A stretch of 23,170 nucleotides of DNA from a virus, in IMG/VR virus record IMGVR_UViG_3300024348_000263, positions 1 to 23,170 of that record; one strand, 5' to 3'. Below are positions 8,901-16,301 of the stretch, one piece after another. Below the pieces are notes generated by a model, which did no database searches, was not told where the DNA came from, and was given only the letters and a program-made list of their open reading frames with translations. A program made the position numbers and the translations under genes. Numbering within the stretch: position 1 is the first letter of the stretch; each line of letters begins with the position of its first letter.

Positions 8901-9482
8901 ACTCCTAACGGAAGCGTTCAGCAGTCGTTTGGTTCCGCAGCAGTGCCAAGGCCGTTGATTTCAATTAGAATTGCGCCTTCAGCAGACAACGGTATTGGTA
9001 GAAATTATGGTATTCGTGAACTAATTAACACGATGCAGCTTCAGTTATCATCACTAGGTATTCTTTCACAAGGAACATTCCTTATTCAGGGTCTATACAA
9101 TGTGGCAAAGTTCCCAACAGGAGTTAACATTCCTGGAGACTGGGAGCTAAAGAGAGTCCCTGGTGGATCTTTGGCGCAGGTAATCTACCATGATAATACT
9201 GGAGTGGTTGGATCTACAGTTACAACTCCATTAACAACAGTTCAAGGCGGAGACCAGGCGTTTGCATTTTATACAGCTGGTACAGCTACAGACTTTAATA
9301 CAACAACATTTGATCTTTCAAAGGTTAGAGATCTTGGAACATCAATTCTGTCTGGAAATGGAAATACAGTAGCTCCAGGATTCCCAAATGGTCCAGACAT
9401 CTTAACAATTGTTGCTACAAACTTAGGCTTAACGTCAGCAGATATTTCAGCTCGTCTTTCATGGACAGAAGCTCAGGCTTAA
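5919..9482 (+). CDS. Very large virion structural protein (baseplate or tail region)
   Basis: The protein has 1187 residues; ATG 5919 follows AGGAGAG by about 5 bases. Residues 110-132 contain PPQSLIDTDFEYGVQGSKWE, a block I recognise from large structural proteins of aquatic tailed phages. Later, a repeated beta module of the form NPHGLLPGTPIxI...SGTWRxxNVxxxNQFKF occurs with its HGL at His275, His412 and His852, and a looser copy near 1000. The middle (about 560-760) is the most conserved-looking globular region. No signal peptide, membrane segment or protease motif is visible. The role inferred is a tail or baseplate scaffold on which the downstream adhesins could sit. It is the largest gene in the window and stops 12 bases before the next GTG start. 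Confidence 0.85.
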   Translation: MARRQIEETYYTFNPATNTIVVPRIIRQDRLMLITNTTAGTVIYNFSDPNINAYSITIDNEIGYDPKTTIVLKYNCNGMNANDKLAIIVDEVADTVTFTEPLLDAVNKLRVAPPQSLIDTDFEYGVQGSKWEALVLTANYPSFFSRATGGNSFDLESMVGDGVSPRSTVTVVVVSPATDLLAGDVISVQDSLNPLTEGTFPIETVSADGFTFTFKASGVVSGNLRDGTLTAVTGGGIYDNAHIPGGNTASGLNGWSAYSDEATQSTITVTTSNPHGLLPGTPILIGNQNPACPISGTWRIFNVSTPNQFKFKMTTTVLNASMVTSGVGLYAKPNGYVQHRPFDGGVILSTTDNVCGVRVIRQTRRYFRYQSGKAMQFSTGVKFTPTFDIDGITVAGVLPGSQTVTVQTIQDHGLQPGAKIKIEGVVTAGSYNPWNGKFVVTNVTGTNSFQYNMVLTQGLSATDQFPGGIDVKATVYEWDGAATRCGLYNDQNGFFFEYDGTFLYAVRRFSKKELFGRLSVTQNSNIVTGIQTRFRKQLLVGDQIIIKGANYLVAEISSDTRMAITPAYKGATNATSRYLVTQEIRVPQTEWNMDKMDGTGPSGYTLDPTQMQMAYIDYTWYGAGFIRFGFRGTEGNITYCHRMPNNNTNTEAYMRSGNLPARYEAINSPFFNTRLKAGGNGIVGSALAASEILMYVDSIKFWPNEGWLIIRDSSAVEICSYTITNPVYNATAQGYPVNINRRQPMTSFFGGVPFALSGTQNSITFVPDSTITNGSGTPQVSVQTITNTCAPVISHWGSSVIMDGRFDDDKNFIFTAGMQRFMNIAGSGTVTAKVTSKSATAGLATLTTAANHGLQAGYPLQVSDVNTRAVITSVIRTSATSLTFTTSGAHNFVAGYNVLIANTLLSNRNSTGGIVASAVLNVANGTRTIDTTPTTNTFTITLAGAYGYTAQTQGATALATESATFNGTYTVSAVTANTIQYNITHSGTVPASIVTPNGSVQQSFGSAAVPRPLISIRIAPSADNGIGRNYGIRELINTMQLQLSSLGILSQGTFLIQGLYNVAKFPTGVNIPGDWELKRVPGGSLAQVIYHDNTGVVGSTVTTPLTTVQGGDQAFAFYTAGTATDFNTTTFDLSKVRDLGTSILSGNGNTVAPGFPNGPDILTIVATNLGLTSADISARLSWTEAQA

Positions 9483-9494
9483 AGGGGAAACAGA

Positions 9495-10163
9495 GTGCCA
9501 GACTACAGTACACTAAACGATGAAATTGCAGTCCTAAAAAGCAAAATCGATGGCCTAACCTCACAGACATTAACAGCAGAAAGCATAATGTATGTTGCTG
9601 AATCTCTGACTATCCTCGGAGAACTTCTAGGAGTAAAAGATATTGTTGGTGCTACAGCCGCCGCAATAACACAGGTAAATACCGCAAGAGATGCGGCAAT
9701 CGTTGTTGTTAATGGTACAGCAAATGGCGCAGCAGTATCCACCTTGCAGACATCTTATAATACGCTGCAGTCATCATACGATAATATTGCTCCAAGAACA
9801 TCATCTCTTGAAAGCCAAATAAACTCTCAGTCTTCAGCAATTGCAACAGCATCAGCTCAAGCAGCAGCTGCCTCTTATCCAAATTGGCAAATAATTACTG
9901 GCGTGTCATATCAAGCATTTGCAAAAGATAGACTAATGGTTGTGCCAATTGCCACTCAAGTAATTACACTTCCTCCTGGTCCTATTATTGGGGATGTAAT
10001 TGAAATTATAGATATTGCTGGAACAGCCGCAACAACAAATTTTACAGTTAATAGGTCTGGAGAAAAAATTCAAGGTTTAGCGGAAAATCTTGTATTTAAC
10101 GTTAATGGTAAAAGAATTAAATTATTATACACAAACACAACTTACGGATGGAGGGTCATCTAA
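9495..10163 (+). CDS. Tail fibre-associated protein with DYSTL N-terminal domain
   Basis: The protein has 222 residues. It starts with GTG 9495, supported by AAAGGGG at 9481-9487 and by the paralogue at 11531, which begins at the same residue. Residues 1-65 form a helical domain (DYSTL...KIDGLTSQTL...LGELLGVKDI) shared with that paralogue. A Ser/Ala/Gln-rich linker or coiled coil spans about 65-125. Residues 125-222 form a beta domain seen in phage tail proteins (DRLMVVP, ITLPPGPIIGDVIEIID, FTVNRSGEKIQG, GWRVI at the end). The stop TAA shares its last base with the next ATG, so the two proteins are probably translationally coupled. A short-fibre or adaptor role is inferred. Confidence 0.85.
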   Translation: MPDYSTLNDEIAVLKSKIDGLTSQTLTAESIMYVAESLTILGELLGVKDIVGATAAAITQVNTARDAAIVVVNGTANGAAVSTLQTSYNTLQSSYDNIAPRTSSLESQINSQSSAIATASAQAAAASYPNWQIITGVSYQAFAKDRLMVVPIATQVITLPPGPIIGDVIEIIDIAGTAATTNFTVNRSGEKIQGLAENLVFNVNGKRIKLLYTNTTYGWRVI

Positions 10164-11101
10164 TGCCAGATTTAAATTCGGTTCTTACTTTAGGATCAGG
10201 ACTCAAAGCAGCAGATCTAGCAACAATTGGAGTTACTGGAACTTCTTTAGGAATTACCCCAGCTTCGCTTGGAGTTGTAGATGCAGAATCAAGATTGTTT
10301 AGAGAAGTTACAGATGGATCTAGAAGACCATTTCAAATTCCTGTTATTAATACTGTTAATGAAAGAAGACAGTCCTGGTGGCAAATTTGGGCTAACGCTG
10401 ATGGATGGACTAACTATCACAACTATTTAACTGGATCAACACAGGCGGACTGCGAAAGAGCTTTCTGGTTTTCTCTTGGAACAAACACAAGACAAAATAC
10501 AGTTGGATATGCAACAAGCTCTGGATATGCAAATGGCCAAATTACTTATGCAAAGAACTCTATGGTTGGAAATGACAGCGTTCACATCGCCCACAATAGA
10601 GATACAGCGTATTCTCCATTTAGACTTAAGACTATGTTTTTAAGAAATCATCATCCAACTTTATCAAAGACTGTTACAATGTATGGAAGCTATAGCAATT
10701 ATTATGCTTCAGGCTATGATGGCTCAGGAGTTACAATTGGAACCCCGAATGTTAATGGGTCTTACAGCTCAGTGACAGACATAAACTGGACAGTGCCTCA
10801 AAATAGGCAGGGTGGAAACTCATACTACCAGTGGTCATTTAACGTAACTATTCCTGCAAAGACAACAGTATCTGTAACTCAGACAAACACAATGTATTAC
10901 TGGCAGAGTGGATATGTGGCTTGGTACCTAGATCAAAATATGTTTTATGACCTACATACCACATTCTCTGATTTTTGGGTTCAACCAGATTTAAAGATGA
11001 CTCATGCGGCAGCCACGTATAATGATCAAGACAATCAGTTTAACATTAAGACTTCATATAAGATATGGAACAGAACAGCTTTGATGTTTGGAGATAGATA
11101 A
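10163..11101 (+). CDS. Putative tail adhesin, family not recognised
   Basis: I place the start at ATG 10163 (TAATG overlap) because GGAGGG at 10150-10155 lies 7 bases upstream; an in-frame ATG at 10148 would overlap that site. The protein has 312 residues. The N terminus is Leu/Gly/Ala-rich with low complexity (VLTLGSGLKAADLATIGVTG). From residue 71 it becomes rich in Trp, Tyr and Asn (SWWQIWANADGWTNY), and the C-terminal two thirds look all-beta, with alternating aromatic strands (MYYWQSGYVAWYLD). No signal peptide or transmembrane span. It sits between a DYSTL protein and a tail-assembly chaperone, which suggests a receptor-binding or fibre protein. No homologous family is recognised. Confidence 0.8.
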   Translation: MPDLNSVLTLGSGLKAADLATIGVTGTSLGITPASLGVVDAESRLFREVTDGSRRPFQIPVINTVNERRQSWWQIWANADGWTNYHNYLTGSTQADCERAFWFSLGTNTRQNTVGYATSSGYANGQITYAKNSMVGNDSVHIAHNRDTAYSPFRLKTMFLRNHHPTLSKTVTMYGSYSNYYASGYDGSGVTIGTPNVNGSYSSVTDINWTVPQNRQGGNSYYQWSFNVTIPAKTTVSVTQTNTMYYWQSGYVAWYLDQNMFYDLHTTFSDFWVQPDLKMTHAAATYNDQDNQFNIKTSYKIWNRTALMFGDR

Positions 11102-11487
11102 TGTCAGAATCAAGATATATGAATTTTACAGAAGACGGGGTTCAAGCCCAGTCAGGTCTCTTTGAGTCAGATCCAGGCGAAGGATGGTATAAAGTTCCTT
11201 TGGATATTGACGGAAAGACCTACAAGCTTGTAGATGGAAAGGTGTCTCCAATGACTAAAAAGCAAAGCGAAGATTACCTTGAAAAACTTAACTATGAAAA
11301 TAAAATGTCAATTGCTAGATTTGAAAGGGACAAGAGGTTGTCGGAGTCTGATTGGACTCAGCTAACATCTTCCCCTCTGTCTGATGCCAAAAAAGCTGAA
11401 TGGGAAATATACAGACAGGCTCTTCGTGATTACTTAGAGGTTTTAAGTAATAATCCAGAAGCTGAATTCCCAGCAGAACCGCAATAA
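11101..11487 (+). CDS. Phage tail assembly chaperone-like protein
   Basis: The protein has 128 residues and its ATG overlaps the previous stop by one base (TAATG). The N-terminal half has an EGWYKVPLD-type strand, then a helix. The C-terminal half contains RDKRLSESDWTQL (76-88) followed by WEIYRQALRDYLE (101-113). This pairing of R-x-x-LL/SDWTQ and W-x-x-YRQALRD is the signature of the phage tail assembly chaperone family (Pfam Phage_tail_APC type). Such proteins help fold or trimerise the adjacent fibre and are usually encoded directly after it, so its client is probably the 312-aa protein upstream. The C terminus is Pro/Glu-rich. Function by family is well supported; the client is inferred from position. 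Confidence 0.85.
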   Translation: MSESRYMNFTEDGVQAQSGLFESDPGEGWYKVPLDIDGKTYKLVDGKVSPMTKKQSEDYLEKLNYENKMSIARFERDKRLSESDWTQLTSSPLSDAKKAEWEIYRQALRDYLEVLSNNPEAEFPAEPQ

Positions 11488-11496
11488 TAGCGGCCA

Positions 11497-11505
11497 TGCT
11501 ATAAT
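11497..11505 (+). promoter_or_regulatory. Extended -10 promoter (TGcTATAAT) before the second adhesin cassette
   Basis: TGC directly precedes TATAAT (11500-11505) in a 43-base gap between stop 11485-11487 and ATG 11531. This is a textbook extended -10, which can work without a -35 box; none is seen. A start near 11512 would give a leader of about 19 bases that includes AGAGGTGG at 11514-11521, a strong Shine-Dalgarno 9 bases before the ATG. Confidence 0.65.
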
Positions 11506-11530
11506 TAATACAAAGAGGTGGTAGTAAAAA

Positions 11531-11863
11531 ATGACTGACTATTCAACACTTGGCACCCAAGTAACACTGGCCAAAAATAAGATTGATGCTCTAACAAGCT
11601 CAACCCTTGATGCCCAGGATCTAGTATATTTAGCTAAGGCTTTAGAAACTCTAGGAAACTTGCTAGGAGTCAACGATATTCTTGGAGTGACAAACAGCTC
11701 CATTACAAGCGTTCAGACCGCAGCAGCAGGCCAAGTCAACCTTGTTACCGCCGCTGGATCAACACAAATTGCAGCAGTAAATACATCTGGTGTGCTACAA
11801 ATCGCACTTGTTGAAGCAGCAATCAGCAACTATACTTTATACGCAAACATGGGAGTAATATAA
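11531..11863 (+). CDS. Small DYSTL-domain tail protein (paralogue of 9495-10163)
   Basis: The protein has 110 residues, with strong AGAGGTGG upstream. Residues 1-65 align without gaps to the first 65 residues of the 222-aa protein at 9495 (shared DYSTL, KIDxLTS, TL, LGxLLGVxDI, IT-V). The following segment is Ala/Thr/Val-rich, probably an extended helix or beta spiral. It lacks the C-terminal beta domain of its paralogue, so it may be a minimal form or a truncated duplicate; the reading frame is intact and has its own promoter, which argues against decay. An oligomerisation or attachment module for the adhesins that follow is inferred. Confidence 0.8.
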   Translation: MTDYSTLGTQVTLAKNKIDALTSSTLDAQDLVYLAKALETLGNLLGVNDILGVTNSSITSVQTAAAGQVNLVTAAGSTQIAAVNTSGVLQIALVEAAISNYTLYANMGVI

Positions 11864-11864
11864 A

Positions 11865-12182
11865 ATGGCTACAATTAGCTTACCAGCACGACTATATAGC
11901 GGCGTCGTACCAAACACAGCAACACAGATTTGGACATGCCCAGCAGGAGAGACAGATGTAATAACATCAGTCACTTTAGCAAACCTAACAGATGTGGCAA
12001 GAACATGCACACTTAGTTTTGCAGGAACAGAATTTTTTAAGAATTTAGATTTGGCTCCACGTCAGATCACAGTGCTTGATTTTAAGCAGGTACTAAACGC
12101 AGGAGATGCAATTTCAGTATCAGCAAGCGCAACAGCATCAGTAAGCTTGTTTATTTCAGGCGTCAAAGTAACAAATATCTAA
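11865..12182 (+). CDS. Small beta-rich virion accessory protein
   Basis: The protein has 105 residues. ATG 11865 is one base past the previous stop, with GGGAG about 9 bases upstream. It matches a common small phage-protein pattern: an N-terminal strand, a TQIWTCPAGETDVITSVTLAN block, a central strand with FKNLDLAPRQ, a GDAIS strand and a final FISGVKVTN. A protein of the same pattern lies at 17028-17363. These proteins resemble single beta-sandwich domains that decorate virions or tails, though the exact role is unknown to me. No signal peptide. Confidence 0.8.
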   Translation: MATISLPARLYSGVVPNTATQIWTCPAGETDVITSVTLANLTDVARTCTLSFAGTEFFKNLDLAPRQITVLDFKQVLNAGDAISVSASATASVSLFISGVKVTNI

Positions 12183-12207
12183 TAACAGAAATTTAGGAGA
12201 AATTTAA

Positions 12208-13710
12208 ATGGCAGTAGCAAATAGCACGATACAGCTAATCATTCCAGGTATTGAAAAGCTTATTGCAGATAGCTTTGTAACAGCAATTGCATCTAATGCT
12301 ACAGTTCAGGCCATCCAGACTAATATTGCAAATGCTGGAAGCATAACAGATATTCAGAACGCCTTAGCATTGCTAACTACTGATATTGGTAACCTTCCAA
12401 ACAAAGAGCCACTCCCATACTTTGCAACATGGTCTAACTTCAATAACGATCCAAGAGCTTCTATTTACAATAGCGATATGCGTGAAGTATATAATGGAAA
12501 GCCAGATACAAACGCTGAAATGTGGTCAGCATGGACTGGAAACAACTATACAAACGGAAACATTGGCTCTAATGGTTGGACATCTAACTGGATGGGTTCA
12601 ACATCATTCTACCAAGCAGATACTCATTGGTACTTTAAGGTAAGCGAAGGATATAACAATCCAGGGTTTGCAATGAATCCAGACGGTCAAGATAGCTGGA
12701 TGCCTTTCTGGGGGGTAATTATAGGACTTACTGGAAAAAGACAAAAGATTTCTCTTTATTCAAATGGCTCATCATTAAGAGTTATGCCAAGAGGAGTTCA
12801 AAACGGAGATCTAGAGCGAATTGATTTAAACTCAGCTACTTATGCAACCTGGTTTGGCGGAACCCAGTATGGAATGGTTTGCTATAACGAAAGAACAGGA
12901 ACTCTTGTAGTTATAGAGGCTAAGGATGGAAACAATAACTATCGTTTACATAGATGGATTAATACTGGAGAAGGAAGATCTTTCAATCAGTCTAATTATC
13001 ATGCTGGATTACTTCACAGATTTGTTTCTGAAGCAAAGTCTGGAATTACGCAAAATGGTACAGCTTCATATAACTTCTATGACTTTCAGTGGCAGGCAAA
13101 CTCTTCTCAGAACTATAATGAGTCAAGATACCGTATGCGTATTGTAGTTGGAGACAATGGAATTATTGGAATGCAAAGATTCGTTCCTTCTAACATTACT
13201 CACTATGCAACATATACGCCTTCATCTCAAACTCTAACAACATCATTTAATACTATATCAAATACTACATCTTATGGTATTGAGCAGGGCAATAAGTACG
13301 GAGCTAGACATATGATTACCTGGGATAATTACTGGGTAGCAGCATATAACGTTTACTACTACTATGGTTCTGGAATGAATGTATTCTTTATTGATACCAG
13401 AGATCCAAGAAACTACTTTATTGGCCAGTACGCAGATACAAGCAACGGATGCGCCCTTGTCCCAATTGATAGAAATAAATTTATGTGGTCATACCATGTG
13501 TCCAACTCAGATGGAACATCTGGACAAAGACTTGCTATTGTAGATCTTGAAGGACCTAGAGTTACTGGTAGAACTTTGTCTGGAACTATTGCTAACGGTG
13601 CAAACATAGTACTTGACAAAAACGTAATGAATGGTATATTTGATACTAAGTATACAAGCACAAACTATACACTATTATTGCCAGTTCAGCGCTGGCCGAG
13701 AAATATTTAA
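12208..13710 (+). CDS. Putative tail adhesin A (paralogue of 14474-16000)
   Basis: The protein has 500 residues, with AGGAGA at 12195-12200. The first 55 residues are Ile/Ala/Asn-rich and probably helical. From LPNKEPLP on, it aligns along its length with the 508-aa protein at 14474. Shared blocks include TYATWFGG (Tyr212 here, Tyr213 there), SRYRMR, HYATY, YYYYG, DTRDPRN, YADTSNGC and a C-terminal DTKYTSTNY. Trp, Tyr and Asn are abundant, as in sugar-binding and receptor-binding proteins. The length, position and duplication suggest a receptor-binding protein; no catalytic motif is recognised. The next gene, 18 bases downstream, is a small acidic protein that may assist its assembly. Confidence 0.82.
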   Translation: MAVANSTIQLIIPGIEKLIADSFVTAIASNATVQAIQTNIANAGSITDIQNALALLTTDIGNLPNKEPLPYFATWSNFNNDPRASIYNSDMREVYNGKPDTNAEMWSAWTGNNYTNGNIGSNGWTSNWMGSTSFYQADTHWYFKVSEGYNNPGFAMNPDGQDSWMPFWGVIIGLTGKRQKISLYSNGSSLRVMPRGVQNGDLERIDLNSATYATWFGGTQYGMVCYNERTGTLVVIEAKDGNNNYRLHRWINTGEGRSFNQSNYHAGLLHRFVSEAKSGITQNGTASYNFYDFQWQANSSQNYNESRYRMRIVVGDNGIIGMQRFVPSNITHYATYTPSSQTLTTSFNTISNTTSYGIEQGNKYGARHMITWDNYWVAAYNVYYYYGSGMNVFFIDTRDPRNYFIGQYADTSNGCALVPIDRNKFMWSYHVSNSDGTSGQRLAIVDLEGPRVTGRTLSGTIANGANIVLDKNVMNGIFDTKYTSTNYTLLLPVQRWPRNI

Positions 13711-13728
13711 AGAGAGAAGGAGACTAAA

Positions 13729-14022
13729 ATGAAGATAAGCTTTATGGGTGAAGGATTTGCTGGTCAATTCCTAGAGAACGGCGACTATGACTTGCCGATT
13801 GAATCAGATCTTCCACATAGATTTGAACTTAAGGATGGCGTAGTGCTAGATAAGTACAATGGCGTATCTGACGACGAAGTAAAAAGAATTGATCATGAAG
13901 CAGCAATTGCAGAACGTGAAGCAATTATTGCTAAGGTAGCAGCTGGAGATGAAGAAGATATTAATATTCCAGCAGAGCTTCCACCACTAGGTGCTGTAAC
14001 CCCAGCAGAGGATAACGAGTAA
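13729..14022 (+). CDS. Small acidic protein, possible adhesin-assembly helper
   Basis: The protein has 97 residues, with a strong AAGGAGA 6 bases before ATG 13729. The first 45 residues form a beta-type domain (GQFLENGDYDLPIESDLPHRF, in part, then LKDGVVLDKYNG). A charged helix follows (about 48-72), then an acidic Pro-rich tail. No signal peptide or membrane segment. I do not recognise a family. Its position directly after a putative receptor-binding protein, and its beta-then-helix build, resemble tail fibre assembly proteins. It ends 1 base before the next ATG. Confidence 0.75.
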   Translation: MKISFMGEGFAGQFLENGDYDLPIESDLPHRFELKDGVVLDKYNGVSDDEVKRIDHEAAIAEREAIIAKVAAGDEEDINIPAELPPLGAVTPAEDNE

Positions 14023-14023
14023 T

Positions 14024-14461
14024 ATGCCAATAACACAGACCCCTTCGTCAGTAGTTCCAGCTCTATGGACATACACATACCTTCAGGCTCCTATTGATGG
14101 CCAAGGAAAGCCCTACTTCAATATCCCATCTCAGTTTACTGACCTTGGAACAAAAACTTCTGGAACCTTAACATTAGATTTAGGTGCAGCAAACGTATTT
14201 AAAGTAATTGCTGGTGGAGCATTTACAGTAGCATTTTCAAATATTGCTACAACAGCCAATACGGCACAATTTTGGCAGCTAGAGATTAAAGGCGGAGGAA
14301 GCTATGTTCAGACATGGCCTGCTTCAATTATTTGGGATGGTGGCGGAGCATCAAATATATCACCAGTACTTTCACTAGATACAACAGTATTAAATTTTTA
14401 CACAAGAAATAACGGAACAACCGTTTTCGGATCATACGCATATTCTGATTTAAAGATATAA
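14024..14461 (+). CDS. Small beta-rich phage tail protein
   Basis: The protein has 145 residues, starting at ATG 14024 one base after the previous stop; only a weak AGAGG lies upstream, so coupling to the previous gene is likely. After a linker, it contains a beta domain common in phage fibres: SGTLTLDLGAANVF, FTVAFSNIATTANTAQFWQL, a GGSYVQTWPASIIWDGG block and a final VLNFYTRNNGTTVFGSY. This pattern occurs in many phage structural proteins as a knob or fibre end. It immediately precedes adhesin B, so it may belong with it as an adaptor. Confidence 0.8.
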   Translation: MPITQTPSSVVPALWTYTYLQAPIDGQGKPYFNIPSQFTDLGTKTSGTLTLDLGAANVFKVIAGGAFTVAFSNIATTANTAQFWQLEIKGGGSYVQTWPASIIWDGGGASNISPVLSLDTTVLNFYTRNNGTTVFGSYAYSDLKI

Positions 14462-14473
14462 GAGGAGCAATAA

Positions 14474-16000
14474 ATGGCAATTTCAACTAGCAGCACATCG
14501 ATAGACCTTCCTGGAATCGGAGGTACATTTGTAACAAATATGGATGCTGCTTTAAACTCTAGCCCAGTCATGCTCAACATCCTTTTAAACTCAAACATAT
14601 CTTCAGGATTAAACACTCTTACAACTACAGTAAATACGCTAAGAACGTCTGTAGCAGACCTTCCAAACAAATTTCCTTTACCTACATTTGCAACCTTTGC
14701 AAACTATCAGAATACTCCAGGATGGACAATTTATGATAGCGAAATGCAACCAATTGGCGGAGCAAATGGTTCTACAGACTTTGAAATTCAAAATGATTAC
14801 GCAGGACAAAACTATACTACAAATAACTGGTCATCATCATCATTAACAAACAGCTGGTCTGGAGCAACACCAATGCATCAGCAAGATGGAGACTGGTTTG
14901 CAAACATCCCAGGCAGAGGCTTTGGCCCAGAAGGCATTTGGGCACGTAATCGTGGAACAATGGATTCACATATGCCGTATTTTGGAACAGTCATTGGAGA
15001 CCGTGGAAGAAGACAACATATGTCTTTAAGATCTGGAGATGCAGGTCTTCAAATTGCAATGAGAGGAGCTCCTAACTATATGGAAAACCTCTCACTAAAC
15101 AACTCGGCATATGCAACCTGGTTTGGCGGAACAACCTACGGAATGGCCTCTTATAATCAAAGACAGAGAAAGCTTATTGTGATTGAAGCTAGAGATGCAT
15201 CCAATAACTATAGAATTCACGTATGGAGAAACACAAACTTAAACAGAGATTTAAATGCAGAGCAGTATGATGTTGGAACTCTACACCTATTCTTGTCTGA
15301 AGCAAAGACTGCAGGAACTCCAGCAGCGACAACAACTGGCGTTTACTACTACTACAATGATTTCCAATGGCAGCAAGATAACTCACAGAGCTACACAGAA
15401 TCACGCTACAGAATGCGTGTTACAGCTGGAGACAACGAATTTGTAGGCTTATCACGATTTGTCCCTTCCACTACCACACACTATGCAACATATCTTCCAA
15501 ATATTGCAGGAACATCTGGAGGAACATTAACAACTAGAGGCGGAATTACAAATACAACCTCATATGGCTGGGACCAGGGAGTACAGTACGGAATTAGAAG
15601 CAATATAACTTGGGATAACTATTGGTTAGCTTCATACTCTCCATATTACTACTATGGCGCAGGAATGTGTACAGTATTTAATGATACTAGAGATCCACGT
15701 AACTTCTATTTTGCAAGATATGCAGATACATCAAACGGATGCCAGTTAGTTCCATTTAACGAAGATAAGTTTTTATTTAATGCATCAGTTGAAAACTCAG
15801 ATGGAAACGTAGGAATGAGACTTTCAGTTGTAGACCTAGGCGGAATATTTAGATTTGGAAGAGACGCAACTACATCTGGAATTACAAACGGAGCCACTAT
15901 TAACTTAAGACCAACAACAATGTTGTATACGTTTGATACTAGATACACATCTACAAACTATCCAGGATTGATGCAGCCTACCTCTTGGACAAATGGGTAA
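14474..16000 (+). CDS. Putative tail adhesin B (paralogue of 12208-13710)
   Basis: The protein has 508 residues, with AGAGGAG about 6 bases before ATG 14474. It is colinear with adhesin A from LPNKFPLP to the C terminus. Conserved blocks: AYATWFGGTTYGM (from about 211), LHLFLSEAKT, ESRYRMRV, FVPSTTTHYATY, YYYYGAGM, NDTRDPRN, ADTSNGCQLVPF, NSDG. Variable regions are the N terminus (about 1-55), about 95-155, and the loop near 350-365 (IAGTSGGTLTTRGGI). This pattern, a fixed frame with variable patches, fits two receptor-binding proteins of different specificity. The next ATG lies 3 bases beyond the stop. Confidence 0.82.
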   Translation: MAISTSSTSIDLPGIGGTFVTNMDAALNSSPVMLNILLNSNISSGLNTLTTTVNTLRTSVADLPNKFPLPTFATFANYQNTPGWTIYDSEMQPIGGANGSTDFEIQNDYAGQNYTTNNWSSSSLTNSWSGATPMHQQDGDWFANIPGRGFGPEGIWARNRGTMDSHMPYFGTVIGDRGRRQHMSLRSGDAGLQIAMRGAPNYMENLSLNNSAYATWFGGTTYGMASYNQRQRKLIVIEARDASNNYRIHVWRNTNLNRDLNAEQYDVGTLHLFLSEAKTAGTPAATTTGVYYYYNDFQWQQDNSQSYTESRYRMRVTAGDNEFVGLSRFVPSTTTHYATYLPNIAGTSGGTLTTRGGITNTTSYGWDQGVQYGIRSNITWDNYWLASYSPYYYYGAGMCTVFNDTRDPRNFYFARYADTSNGCQLVPFNEDKFLFNASVENSDGNVGMRLSVVDLGGIFRFGRDATTSGITNGATINLRPTTMLYTFDTRYTSTNYPGLMQPTSWTNG

Positions 16001-16003
16001 CAC

Positions 16004-16300
16004 ATGTATTACGCAATTGTCAATTCTAATACGATAGAGAAGTTTGGAACACTAGTAGATTTGTTTCCAACAGCTGGCTTTCCGCCAACTGGACCAGATC
16101 AAGAGTTTTTAGATGCCAATAATATGCAGGCAGCATTAGAATACATTGATCACAACTCTACTACTCACAAGCTAGTTTATTGCGACCCATATATTTTAGA
16201 AAATAAAGTTTACTGCGTTATTGCAGAAAAGTTTACAAAGGCGGAGGCCTTAGAAAATAAAAATGCACTAGCAGCATTCGAAGCATTGCAGGGGGAGTAA
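16004..16300 (+). CDS. Small tail-fibre-assembly-like protein
   Basis: The protein has 98 residues. It begins MYYAIVNSNTIEKFGTLVDL, followed by FPTAGFPPTGPDQEFL and later VYCDPYILENKVYCVI. I recognise this order (YYAI...NTI..G.L..LFP..FP..GP...FL) from small proteins found beside tail fibre genes in aquatic phages. It differs in sequence from the other putative helpers at 11101 and 13729, so each adhesin seems to have its own partner. The upstream Shine-Dalgarno is weak (GGG), suggesting coupling to adhesin B, whose stop lies 3 bases before. The C terminus is an Ala/Glu-rich helix. Confidence 0.75.
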   Translation: MYYAIVNSNTIEKFGTLVDLFPTAGFPPTGPDQEFLDANNMQAALEYIDHNSTTHKLVYCDPYILENKVYCVIAEKFTKAEALENKNALAAFEALQGE

Positions 16301-16301
16301 T

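Noticed and set aside
10148-10162. ATG 10148 as start of the 312-aa adhesin
   Set aside because: It would overlap the Shine-Dalgarno GGAGGG (10150-10155) that serves ATG 10163, and would need a 16-base overlap with the previous gene.
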